NCBI GenBank assembly: GCA_964588555.1
Contig: CAZPPT010000011.1
Span: forward strand, 1-42,928
From: JAGVWJ01 sp964588555
Lineage (GTDB): Archaea; Micrarchaeota; Micrarchaeia; Anstonellales; Bilamarchaeaceae
Direction: 5' to 3'
DNA: 42,928 nt
Made by a program: the position numbers and the translations under genes. Every line of letters starts with the position of its first letter. The first letter of the stretch is position 1. Shown piece by piece: positions 31,812-39,347 of the stretch. The notes beneath the pieces are model-generated. The model was not told the origin of the DNA. It worked only from the letters and a program-made list of their open reading frames with translations, and did no database searches.

Positions 31812-31864
31812 TTTTCGACGCATTTAGCGAGACGGTTTTGGGCCGCCTTTTCCTAAAAGGTGGA
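31812..31864 (-). other. T-loop intron of tRNA-His (59/60), 53 nt
   Basis: Exon TTCG (54-57) pairs with intron CGAA, followed by bulge AA|T, a bulge-helix-bulge core. The hairpin at 31843-31863 has one mismatch and, read on the opposite strand, is nearly identical to the one in the tRNA-Lys anticodon intron. It is thus inverted relative to its host tRNA. Confidence 0.82.
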
Positions 31865-31885
31865 ATCGAACTCGGGACTAGGGCT

Positions 31886-32045
31886 GTCTGTTTCGCCCTT
31901 TTTAGGATCTCTCGCCTTTCTCGTATGAAAAAGGGCGAGCCCCAAAAACTAATTGGACCGCTAGTTTTTGGGCGCAATTGTTTTCACGCGAAAACAATGC
32001 GCATTGTCGCAAAGCGACAATTGTGCTTTTTCCTAAAAAGCGCAA
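31886..32045 (-). other. Anticodon-loop intron of tRNA-His (37/38), 160 nt
   Basis: Exon CTGT (32-35) pairs with intron ACAG, with bulges GG|T and AC|A: a textbook bulge-helix-bulge core. Inside are successive hairpins at 32021-32045 (loop AGG), 32003-32021 (arms ATTGTCGC/GCGACAAT on the + strand) and 31972-32002 (GCGC plus ATTGTTTTC, one bulged A). The 3' part shares CTAAAAAGGGCGAAACAG and TTTTTGGGG with the tRNA-Lys long introns. Confidence 0.82.
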
Positions 32046-32082
32046 CCACAGGCCCCCATATTACCATTATACTATCGTGGCC

Positions 32083-32107
32083 ATCAAACTTTTAGGAAAA
32101 GTTTGAT
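32083..32107. repeat. Hairpin abutting the tRNA-His 5' end
   Basis: Perfect arms of 11 bases (ATCAAACTTTT and AAAAGTTTGAT in the tRNA sense) with loop CCT, beginning at the base next to G-1 and preceded by TAGTTTTG. Same design as the intron hairpins (T4, three-base loop, A4). It lies between the likely promoter and the tRNA, so it would be the 5' leader removed by RNase P. Confidence 0.75.
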
Positions 32108-32165
32108 CAAAACTAATTTTCCATAAAAGTAGTAAGATAATTTGTGTAACTTCCACTTTAAAAAC

Positions 32166-32636
32166 TTACTTTTTCTGCTCTAGCGTGGCTTTTACTGTGG
32201 CCAAGTCGCGTTCTACTGCCTTTTTCATGCAAAATACAAAAAGAAGGGCAAGTGGAAAGAGAAGAATGGATGAAAAATGAAAGCGAAAAGTACGCGTAAC
32301 TTTCGTACCCGTACCGAAAGGTGAAAATTTCCATCCCTCTTCAATATTTCTTAATAAGAACGAGGCGGGAAATTGTGAAAAAGAAAAACGGGAAACGTGG
32401 GCATAGGGACGCTTGAAGAGGACTACCTTTTCATGGTGAACCGAGCCATCGCTGTTATGAACTTTACGTACGCTCCCCACCCGAGTTCTCTCTGTATCAA
32501 TAGTGTATGCACCAACAATGGCAGGGATGGGCCCATAACCAGCAAATGTAGTCATATTTGAGGGGTTACTAGTAAAATCAAAAACGACTTCCGGCCTTAC
32601 ATCGATACGGATGGAACGGTTAAATGAATGAAACAT
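32166..32636 (-). CDS. SRPBCC-family protein with a membrane tail
   Basis: 156 residues. The START/SRPBCC hydrophobic-pocket fold is suggested by SIRIDVRPEVVFDFTSNPSNM at the start (the usual opening xPxxVFxxxxDPxN), then GSVRKVHNSDG, KVVLFKRPYAHVSRF and GTKVTRTFRFHF. Residues about 124-137 form a hydrophobic stretch (LLFPLALLFVFCM) that could anchor it. Ligand unknown. It lies six bases downstream of the metallo-beta-lactamase gene and is co-transcribed with it. Confidence 0.78.
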   Translation of the reverse strand: MFHSFNRSIRIDVRPEVVFDFTSNPSNMTTFAGYGPIPAIVGAYTIDTERTRVGSVRKVHNSDGSVHHEKVVLFKRPYAHVSRFSFSQFPASFLLRNIEEGWKFSPFGTGTKVTRTFRFHFSSILLFPLALLFVFCMKKAVERDLATVKATLEQKK

Positions 32637-32642
32637 GGCGAT

Positions 32643-33572
32643 CTACTTTCGTACGTATTCTTTAAGCGATGAACCATCACCTGCAAAAAACTCAACTTCT
32701 GTTGCACCGCTTTCCTCGATATACCGCTTAAGATCGTAATGATCTGCATGATCGCTTAAGGGAAATGCCTTATCAACATTAAATCCAGTGGTGAGTGCCC
32801 AACCGGTGGAGATTGCGACAACGGTTTCGCGGTTAAATGCCCCGCCTAAACGCCTCGCAAAGTAGCGCTTGGCATTTCTCATAGGAACCAGGGCAACAAA
32901 CTGCCGTTTCATTGCCTCTTCTGCTTCTTCGCTTCCTATAACAACGCGGTCAAGTTTGACACCAAACTTTTCGTAGATACTGCAAAATCCGTCCATCTTC
33001 TCAGTAACAACAGGTGCAATTGAACAGTATTCGTTGAGGAGCTTTACCAACTCCTGGGCCTTGCCAAGCTCATAACAACCGACAAGCACATTTGCACCCC
33101 TATTTGACTGCCCCTGCACCCATTGGCCCATCTCGCTACATACGTCATAATATGGCGGAAATTGATATGCGGGATCGGCATACGTTGCCTCGATGATGAG
33201 CCGATCACATTGGACGACTGGTGCACCTTTCGTGATCAGGTTGTCCCGTAAGCAGAGGTCGCCGGTGTATACTGAAACCTTTCCGTCACTTTCAACCCTG
33301 ATCTGTCTTGCGCCAAGCATGTGGCCCGCACTTACCAGTTTTGTATTTAACGGATTATGGGGGGTAGCGCGCAAACCTGCAAGTGCGATGGTTTCCTCGC
33401 TTGCAATTACTTGCTCTTTTCTCCGAACCCCATTTACGTGGTCGCTGTGGGCATGCGAGACAAAACAAAGGTCGCCCGCACCATGGTCAAGGGCAATCGT
33501 AGTTTCCCCATAGGGAATAGTAAAGCGTGACTCGGCAGGAAAAAGGGCGGCCCGGGAAGATGATTTTTTCAT
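32643..33572 (-). CDS. Metallo-beta-lactamase-fold nuclease-like protein
   Basis: 309 residues. VSHAHSDHVNG (His40, His42, Asp44, His45) is the metal-binding motif, with the further ligands SAGHMLGA and VYTGDL. The end, KAFPLSDHADHYDLKRYIEESGATEV, is the C-terminal His region of the exonuclease/CPSF-like group. The domain order and length (about 300-340) resemble archaeal mRNA 3'-end-processing-like or ligase-associated exonucleases, but the beta-CASP insertion is small. It probably cuts RNA or DNA ends; which one is not decidable. No ligase or helicase gene is adjacent. Confidence 0.82.
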   Translation of the reverse strand: MKKSSSRAALFPAESRFTIPYGETTIALDHGAGDLCFVSHAHSDHVNGVRRKEQVIASEETIALAGLRATPHNPLNTKLVSAGHMLGARQIRVESDGKVSVYTGDLCLRDNLITKGAPVVQCDRLIIEATYADPAYQFPPYYDVCSEMGQWVQGQSNRGANVLVGCYELGKAQELVKLLNEYCSIAPVVTEKMDGFCSIYEKFGVKLDRVVIGSEEAEEAMKRQFVALVPMRNAKRYFARRLGGAFNRETVVAISTGWALTTGFNVDKAFPLSDHADHYDLKRYIEESGATEVEFFAGDGSSLKEYVRK

Positions 33573-33622
33573 GCTGGAATAACGAACCTGACCATTATAA
33601 ATACTAGCGTCAAAATGTATTT

Positions 33623-34354
33623 ATGACGACACTTATAACAAACGATGATGGTGACTCCGCAGGACTGCGCGTACTTCTCAAAGCCGCTCAGGCAATTGAT
33701 GATGCATACGCACTTATCCCCCATCGCCAAAGAAGCGCAGTCTCAAAGTCCCTTACACTTCACAAGGCGCTTCGGATCCATGAGAAGGACGGGGGCATAT
33801 TTGAATTGACCGGCACGCCTGCGGACTGCGTCCTTTTTGCGCTGTACTCAAAGGAGTTTAAGAAGCCCGATTTTGTCCTCTCCGGAATAAATTTTGGCGA
33901 CAACACCTCACTTGATTCCATCCTATCATCCGGAACGCTTGGCGCATGCTGGCAGGCGCTCATTGAGGGAATACCTGCGATTGCGTTTTCTCTTGCACGC
34001 ACAAACCGGGAATGGAGAGACCAAAAAAACTGGAGCGACGTGCACGAACTGGAAAAAAGGACCGTAGAGGTTATCGGTCTATTGCGCAAAAAGATGAAAA
34101 AAAACTGCTTCTATTCAGTTAATCTTCCTGCGAACATTTCAAAGGCACATGTCATATTTGAGAAAAGGCTCCAACGCTCGCGATTTCGGGTATTTATAGA
34201 CAAGCGTGTTGACCCAAGCAACCACCCCTATTACTGGCTCTGCGGGGATTTCAAAAAGTATGAAAAAGATACTGATACGCATGCAGTCAATGTGGAAAAC
34301 AACATCACCATCACGGAGATTTCGCTTGATACGTTTCACATCGGACTAAAGTGA
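33623..34354 (+). CDS. surE: 5'/3'-nucleotidase SurE
   Basis: 243 residues, the usual SurE size. LITNDDGDSAGL is the N-terminal metal site (Asp-Asp), followed by RQRSAVSKSLTL, ELTGTPADCVLFAL, LSGINFGDNT and LGACWQALIEGIPAIAFS. KDTDTHAVNVENNITIT is the usual C-terminal segment. Dephosphorylates nucleoside monophosphates, with broad specificity. No ribosome binding site; a short AT-rich box about 25 bases upstream suggests leaderless start. Followed 31 bases later by the YdjM-like gene. Confidence 0.93.
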   Translation: MTTLITNDDGDSAGLRVLLKAAQAIDDAYALIPHRQRSAVSKSLTLHKALRIHEKDGGIFELTGTPADCVLFALYSKEFKKPDFVLSGINFGDNTSLDSILSSGTLGACWQALIEGIPAIAFSLARTNREWRDQKNWSDVHELEKRTVEVIGLLRKKMKKNCFYSVNLPANISKAHVIFEKRLQRSRFRVFIDKRVDPSNHPYYWLCGDFKKYEKDTDTHAVNVENNITITEISLDTFHIGLK

Positions 34355-34385
34355 CCATTTTAAGGGTTAGTAGAGAGACAATAGT

Positions 34386-34829
34386 ATGGACTGGCGTTCA
34401 CATGTACTTATCGGAATAGTACTTTCCTTACCCGTAATGATTTATTTGCAGGTAGAGCTCCCCATGCTTATCCTGTTATCATTATTTGCCGGATTTAGTG
34501 CATTACTACCGGACGTTGACCATAAGATGAGTAAAATCAGGTGGCTTGCCGATCGGGCATTTGTCCTCTTTGCAGTGATTTATTCGTATTCTAATTGTAT
34601 GGGGTGCAGTGTCGGCGAGGTTATAAAGGACAGCCTTGTGCTTATTGGGATATACTTTCTTATCCTTACATTCCTAAGCCCGCGACACAGGGGAATAACG
34701 CACAGCCTCCTCTTTGTAGTACTATATGGGGCAGTTTTGTTTCTTTTATTCGATGGATACCTTGCGCTCGCCGGGCTTATCGGGTATCTCTCCCACCTTG
34801 TTGCCGACAAGGAAATAAAAATCTGGTGA
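34386..34829 (+). CDS. YdjM-like membrane-bound metal-dependent hydrolase family protein
   Basis: 147 residues with four membrane spans. The signature is DVDH (ALLPDVDHKMSK), PRHRGITHSLLF and GYLSHLVADKE: histidine and acidic residues at membrane edges that define the YdjM/LexA-regulated hydrolase family. Related proteins act on phosphate-containing or lipid substrates, but the function is poorly known. The 3' end overlaps a leftward hypothetical frame (34746-35111). Confidence 0.85.
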   Translation: MDWRSHVLIGIVLSLPVMIYLQVELPMLILLSLFAGFSALLPDVDHKMSKIRWLADRAFVLFAVIYSYSNCMGCSVGEVIKDSLVLIGIYFLILTFLSPRHRGITHSLLFVVLYGAVLFLLFDGYLALAGLIGYLSHLVADKEIKIW

Positions 34830-35111
34830 TGGCGTACTTGGGCGGGGCAAGGAATTAACAATGTCACAAAGTGCACTGCCATCACTGACATACGCCGGGT
34901 CAAATGCAGGACGACGGGTGTCACTGTTGGATTTGACATGGCTGACAAAGGCAGCACCCTCATTTTTGCCTGGAGCATGTGCAGTTGTAGCGGGAGGTTC
35001 CTGAACTGGATCCATTTTCCGAAACAACCGAGTCCGTTCCTTCATATATCTGGAAAGGTCTCCTGCCTTTAATGTCAGGTTTCCTGACCTATAAATGGTA
35101 TTTTTAGACAT
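34746..35111 (-). CDS. Hypothetical protein, possibly coding
   Basis: 121 residues, hydrophilic, rich in Pro, Ser and Arg (QEPPATTAHAPGKNEG, NSLPRPSTPSPDF). No domain is recognised and it may be largely disordered. It fills the otherwise empty 34830-35236 and has a TTTATAAAAC box at about 35142-35151, about 35 bases from ATG 35111. The 84-base tail overlaps the end of the YdjM-like gene, which weakens the case slightly. Whether it is expressed is uncertain. Confidence 0.45.
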   Translation of the reverse strand: MSKNTIYRSGNLTLKAGDLSRYMKERTRLFRKMDPVQEPPATTAHAPGKNEGAAFVSHVKSNSDTRRPAFDPAYVSDGSALCDIVNSLPRPSTPSPDFYFLVGNKVGEIPDKPGERKVSIE

Positions 35112-35236
35112 TATAACACGTTAATTATGTTAAGGACACCGTTTTATAAATATTTCATTTTGCCATTTTATAACACTATTTAATTGTTGCAAATAAGCGG
35201 GCGAGCTTTTTAATTTATTCACTTTTAAAACTATGT

Positions 35237-35692
35237 ATGCTTCCTGAGTCAAAACTCATAAAGACTGAAATGACCCTCCGTGAGCTTACGCTCCCTGATG
35301 ATGTGAAGATGGCGCGAAAGTCGCTCTTGCGATGGGTTGCACTGAGCCTTGGGCTTATGCTCCCCAATGAGACACGGCGCCTGCTTCTTGACGTGCTTGA
35401 TGCGCTTATCCATTATCATGCAACAAATGAGGAACCGACGACTAAACAAATCATTGACAGGGTTAAGGAAATTTCAGGAGAGCCACCCTATTCAAAGGCA
35501 GTATATTACCACCTCCTGAGGCTTAAGGAAATGGGACTTATTTCAAGGAAAAAAGGAAGATATACCTTTGGCGACGGAAGCGGAAAAAAGCTTAATGAGG
35601 TTTTTCGGGATTTTTACACGACGCGGATCAACAGCGTGTCAAAAAATCTTGACGAGGCGGCGCTTCGGTTGCAGGAAAGTTATAGGCAATAG
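35237..35692 (+). CDS. Winged-helix DNA-binding protein
   Basis: 151 residues. Residues about 60-112 form a winged helix: NEEPTTKQIIDRVKEISGEPPYSKAVYYHLLRLKEMGLISRKKGRYTFGDG, with the recognition helix SKAVYYHLLRLKEMG. The rest is helical, probably dimerising. It starts an operon with HMG-CoA reductase, eight bases downstream, and may regulate it; that is inference. A TTTTTAATT box lies at about 35205-35213, about 25-30 bases from the ATG. Confidence 0.75.
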   Translation: MLPESKLIKTEMTLRELTLPDDVKMARKSLLRWVALSLGLMLPNETRRLLLDVLDALIHYHATNEEPTTKQIIDRVKEISGEPPYSKAVYYHLLRLKEMGLISRKKGRYTFGDGSGKKLNEVFRDFYTTRINSVSKNLDEAALRLQESYRQ

Positions 35693-35700
35693 GTAATCAC

Positions 35701-36954
35701 ATGGGTTTTGCAGGTTTTTATAAATTAAGCATAGCCGAGCGGCTCGAAATTCTTAAAAAAGAACGGGGCATCACGGATGAAGAAGCCCACGTTTTGCAAA
35801 GGGAGGGCGCCCTTACGCTTGACACTGCGGACCGCATGGTGGAAAATGTCGTTGGCACGATCCACCTTCCGATCGGAATTGCAACGAATTTTGTAATCAA
35901 TGGCGTGGAATACGCAATCCCCATGGCAATTGAGGAGCCAAGCGTCATAGCAGGTGCAAGCAAGGCTGCAAAATTGGCACTCCCGGGGGGATTTACTGCA
36001 AAGAGCGACGAACCGATAATGACAGGGGAAATCCAACTTGCAAACATTACAGATGGAAAAAAAGCGCTTACCTCATTTAAGAAACATAAAAATGAGATTG
36101 AAACGCTCGCAAGCGAATCTGCAGGGCCAATAAAAAAATATGGGGGCGGTTTCAGGGGCGTTGAAGCGAAACTCGTCAAAACAACTCGGGGAGAAATGCT
36201 CATACTTTATTTTTCAATAGATGTACGGGATGCAATGGGTGCAAATACGATAAACACAATTCTTGAAACGATCAGCCCAAAGGTGGAGGAATATATCGGA
36301 CAGGGTACAGCACGGTTACGAATATTAAGCAACCTTGCAATAAAACGAAAGGCATACGCTGAGGCGACCCTCAAAAAAGAGGTGATCGGCGCTGACGCAA
36401 TAGAAGGGATGCTTGACGCATATGAATTTGCGCAAAATGATATATATCGCTGCGTGACCCATAATAAGGGAATAATGAACGGTATTGACGCAGTTGCCCT
36501 TGCAACCGGCCAGGACTGGCGCGCGATAGAAGCGGGGGCACACGGGTATGCTGCCATGAAAAAATACCGGTCGCTTACGACCTATGAAAAAACAAGGAAC
36601 GGCGACCTTCGTGCAAAAATAGAGCTGCCGCTTGCAGTAGGTACTGTCGGCGGGTCGATCAACACAAGCCCGACTGCAAAAATTGCTTTAAAAATACTTG
36701 GAGTTAAAACATCTAAGGAGCTTGCGCAGGCAATGGCGTGTGCAGGGCTTGCAAATAACATAGCTGCGCTTTATGCGCTTGCGACAACAGGCATCCAGGC
36801 AGGCCACATGCGGCTCCATGGAAAGAATATCGCGGCCATGGCTGGGGCACACGGGGCGGCTGAAATAGAATCAGTTGCAGGGGCACTCGCTGAAAGCAAG
36901 AACTTTTCGCTTGAATACGCAAAACAAGTATTGGAAAAAATACGAAAAAAGTGA
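35701..36954 (+). CDS. Hydroxymethylglutaryl-CoA reductase, class II
   Basis: 417 residues. Makes mevalonate from HMG-CoA for isoprenoid lipids. Motifs: ENVVGTIHLPIGIATNF (the catalytic Glu in the ENVIG region), AIEEPSVIAGASKAAKLA, DAMGANTINTILETISP with catalytic Asp and DAMGxN cofactor loop, then LPLAVGTVGGS and catalytic His near HMRLHGKNI. The class II form is typical of Archaeoglobus/Thermoplasma-like and many bacterial enzymes, and differs from the halobacterial class I type; in an archaeon it should serve biosynthesis. AGGTAATCAC precedes ATG 35701. Next in the operon is a membrane protein, then a dolichol-linked glycan transferase. Confidence 0.93.
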   Translation: MGFAGFYKLSIAERLEILKKERGITDEEAHVLQREGALTLDTADRMVENVVGTIHLPIGIATNFVINGVEYAIPMAIEEPSVIAGASKAAKLALPGGFTAKSDEPIMTGEIQLANITDGKKALTSFKKHKNEIETLASESAGPIKKYGGGFRGVEAKLVKTTRGEMLILYFSIDVRDAMGANTINTILETISPKVEEYIGQGTARLRILSNLAIKRKAYAEATLKKEVIGADAIEGMLDAYEFAQNDIYRCVTHNKGIMNGIDAVALATGQDWRAIEAGAHGYAAMKKYRSLTTYEKTRNGDLRAKIELPLAVGTVGGSINTSPTAKIALKILGVKTSKELAQAMACAGLANNIAALYALATTGIQAGHMRLHGKNIAAMAGAHGAAEIESVAGALAESKNFSLEYAKQVLEKIRKK

Positions 36955-36958
36955 GGAT

Positions 36959-38362
36959 ATGGAACAAAAGTATCTGTTTATCGGCATTATACTGGTGCTT
37001 GCCGTGTCGGGATATGGCCTATTTGTTGATAATGGATTTACTGAAAATGGGTACGCTGAACTTACGCTTGTTAAGGAGATTACGGGAATACAGTTGCAGG
37101 ATGCTGTGGTACGGGGCCTTATTGTGGCAATAACTGCCGCAAGCGCAATACTGCTGTTTTTTATGAAACGTGAGTCGGAGTATGGGTCGTTTCTTGCAGC
37201 GGTCTTTTTCATACTTTCGCCGTTTGTTTTTTCAACAATGGCATATGCGGCATCGTTTGGCGGATCAATGACAATACTGCTTCTTATGGTTGCCGGCTTT
37301 GTGTTCTTTAGGACGGGCAATCCAATAAAACTTGCTGCAATTATACCGCTTACCGCCGCATTATATGTTGGCCTTGCCATTACGGGCACGGAATTTTCCG
37401 TTTTGAAGATTAAGGAAATCGGCATCGTCCTCCCCTTATCAATCCTTTCAGTAGTTCCGCTCGTACGTGGGACAGTCAGCTCCCGGGAGATATTTTTTAT
37501 CGCCGGCCTTGCGCTTTCCCCCTTCCTTCCTGCATTTGCAATTGCGTTTCTTGCCATTTCACTTATTGACTCACTGCCACAATTTATTGAAAAAAACGGG
37601 GCTTTCGAATGGGCACTACTTGCTTTTGCCCTGTTTTTCTACTTCATCCTTAACCCTGCTCTTGGAAACTATATCTCAGCTGCGGGGATCGGCGTCGCGC
37701 TTGGGATGATAACCTATTTCATCGCCTCCCTCTTTACTACCTCATCACCGCAACTAACGCGCGCATTGATTATATTTTCCATTGCGCTTGCAGTAACTGA
37801 CGGACTTCTTGCCACCGAACAGCTAAAGGGAAGCGTGCCCACAACTGAGGAGCTTGAGCTTATTACGGATGCACCGGACGGAACCATTGGGATGCTTGAG
37901 CATACGAAGGCATTTGAATATTACAATGGCCAGAAGCCGCGATTGATTACTGCAAAGGAGCTTCTTGGCACGGATCCGCTTTCAGCGGAATATGCCATTA
38001 TTACGGTCAAGGGGCTCGAACGTACCCTTGCCCCACGCCCAATCGTTTTTAGGCCGGTTCAGGCATCGGTACAGGACTCTTCATACATTGTGGATTATTA
38101 TAGCAACAATTATGTTTTACGGACTGCGATGACGCAGGAATTTGAAATTATCACAGATGCAACGATCCAGGATCTCACTGGCAGATCCCCCGTACGGACA
38201 GTGAGCCTCCCACGGTTAAGAAAATTTGGGACATTCGAAAATGATGAGTTTCCGGCGATTATAAATACTGAAAATATACTTGACACGAATGCATATGAGC
38301 TTCTTTTTGTAAATGAGCCACATCTTGAGAATAGCGCAGGCAAAATAATCAGAACCAGGTAA
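36959..38362 (+). CDS. Large membrane protein with extracytoplasmic domain
   Basis: 467 residues. About ten membrane helices occupy residues 1-305 (for example YLFIGIILVLAVSGYGLF, GLIVAITAASAILLFFM, ALLAFALFFYFIL). The last 160 residues are soluble, likely outside, with TEELELITDAPDGTIGMLEHTKAFEYYNGQKPR. The layout resembles membrane glycosyltransferases of the GT-C type, but the short DxD-like signature is not evident. ATG 36959 is preceded by GAGG and follows the HMG-CoA reductase stop by four bases, so it is in the same operon. A role in lipid-linked glycan transfer is a guess from context. Confidence 0.68.
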   Translation: MEQKYLFIGIILVLAVSGYGLFVDNGFTENGYAELTLVKEITGIQLQDAVVRGLIVAITAASAILLFFMKRESEYGSFLAAVFFILSPFVFSTMAYAASFGGSMTILLLMVAGFVFFRTGNPIKLAAIIPLTAALYVGLAITGTEFSVLKIKEIGIVLPLSILSVVPLVRGTVSSREIFFIAGLALSPFLPAFAIAFLAISLIDSLPQFIEKNGAFEWALLAFALFFYFILNPALGNYISAAGIGVALGMITYFIASLFTTSSPQLTRALIIFSIALAVTDGLLATEQLKGSVPTTEELELITDAPDGTIGMLEHTKAFEYYNGQKPRLITAKELLGTDPLSAEYAIITVKGLERTLAPRPIVFRPVQASVQDSSYIVDYYSNNYVLRTAMTQEFEIITDATIQDLTGRSPVRTVSLPRLRKFGTFENDEFPAIINTENILDTNAYELLFVNEPHLENSAGKIIRTR

Positions 38363-38366
38363 TATC

Positions 38367-39347
38367 ATGAGCACGCTTATCCTTACGATCGGCCTTCTTG
38401 CAATATCCTTCCTTGTGACGTACGTATTTGCATACATCATAATCCCGCGGCTCAAGCGGTTCAATATTACCGGAAAGGACATTAACAAGCCGGGGCAACC
38501 GGAAGTCGCGGAAATGGGCGGAATTGCAATTGTCGCCGGATTTACCGCCGGCGTGCTACTTGCAGTGTTTCTCAATACGTTCTTTGCATTTGAGTTTAAC
38601 CTAATACACATGCTTGCGGCGCTTATCGCAATACACACCGTTGCATTTATCGGGATAGTCGATGACCTTCTTGACCTGCCGCAATGGATAAAGGCGCTTC
38701 TGCCGCTTTTTGCCGCAATCCCGCTTGTTGCAGTTGAGGCGGCAGGGAGCACAGCACTTATCATCCCATTTATCGGAGTGATTGACCTTGGGATAATATA
38801 TACCTTGCTCCTTATCCCGCTTGGGATTGCCGTTGCGTCTAACCTCACGAACATGCTTGCGGGCTTTAATGGGATGGAAAGCGGAATGGGAATTGTCATA
38901 TTTGCCGCCATGACGATACTTGCCATCGCCACGGGGGCAATTGAGACGCTCATCATATCCCTTGCAATGCTTGGCGCACTTATCGGATTCTTTCTCCATA
39001 ACAAATACCCCGCACGGGCATTCCCAGGGGATGTCGGTAACCTGACAATAGGTGCAGCACTTGCGTCAAGCGTCATAATCGGAAACCTTGAGGCGGCAGG
39101 CGCGCTTCTTCTTATTCCGTATGTTATTGATTTTTTCATAAAGCTTGCAAACAGATTTCCAAGCAAGAACTGGTGGGGCATTTACAAGGATGGAAAGCTG
39201 TACCCTGTTGAAAACAAGGTGCGCGGGCTTGCCCAGCTGATCATGAAGCGGGCAAACGGAATCAGCGAAAAGAACCTGACGCGTACATTTATCGTGATTG
39301 AGATTGTTGTTGCGGTTGCGGTACTGATTTTGTTTTTGAAGGTTTAA
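38367..39347 (+). CDS. GPT-family GlcNAc-1-phosphate transferase (glycosyltransferase 4)
   Basis: 326 residues with about ten spans. Transfers a sugar-1-phosphate from UDP-sugar to polyprenyl phosphate, the first step of lipid-linked glycan assembly. Motifs: KDINKPGQPEVAEMGGIAI (the DxxKxxxPxxPExGG region), GIVDDLLDLPQWIKALLP (VDDxxD), NLTNMLAGFNGMESGMG (NxxNxxDGxxGL-like), and HNKYPARAFPGDVGNLTIGA (the FxGDxGxxxxG His-Asn-Pro loop). GGTAATATC precedes the ATG, and the preceding gene ends four bases upstream. The operon links mevalonate-derived polyprenol supply with glycan initiation, for example protein N-glycosylation. Confidence 0.9.
   Translation: MSTLILTIGLLAISFLVTYVFAYIIIPRLKRFNITGKDINKPGQPEVAEMGGIAIVAGFTAGVLLAVFLNTFFAFEFNLIHMLAALIAIHTVAFIGIVDDLLDLPQWIKALLPLFAAIPLVAVEAAGSTALIIPFIGVIDLGIIYTLLLIPLGIAVASNLTNMLAGFNGMESGMGIVIFAAMTILAIATGAIETLIISLAMLGALIGFFLHNKYPARAFPGDVGNLTIGAALASSVIIGNLEAAGALLLIPYVIDFFIKLANRFPSKNWWGIYKDGKLYPVENKVRGLAQLIMKRANGISEKNLTRTFIVIEIVVAVAVLILFLKV

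Larger units (their letters stand above)
31798..32082 (-). tRNA. tRNA-His(GTG) interrupted by two introns
   Basis: Exons 32082-32046, 31885-31865 and 31811-31798 join to 72 bases including an encoded G-1, which pairs with C73, the hallmark of tRNA-His. Acceptor GCCACGA pairs fully with TCGTGGC. D-arm GTAT/ATAT, anticodon stem GGGGC/GCCCT, loop CTGTGGA with anticodon GTG, T-arm CCGAG/CTCGG with loop TTCGATT. Introns of 160 (37/38) and 53 bases (59/60) make up about 75% of the gene. A perfect 11-base-pair hairpin (32083-32107) abuts the 5' end. Its 3' end is the attachment site of the island. CCA is not encoded; oligo-T follows. Confidence 0.9.

Noticed and set aside
31753..32095. Open frames on both strands across tRNA-His (31838-32095 and 31753-31977)
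   Set aside because: They run through tRNA exons and introns; hairpin symmetry creates open frames on both strands. No protein family resemblance.
38216..39181. 321-codon frame opposite the GPT transferase and the preceding gene
   Set aside because: Antisense to clear transferase motifs and spans two genes; composition is biased to Ser, Ile, Ala and Pro. A shadow frame.
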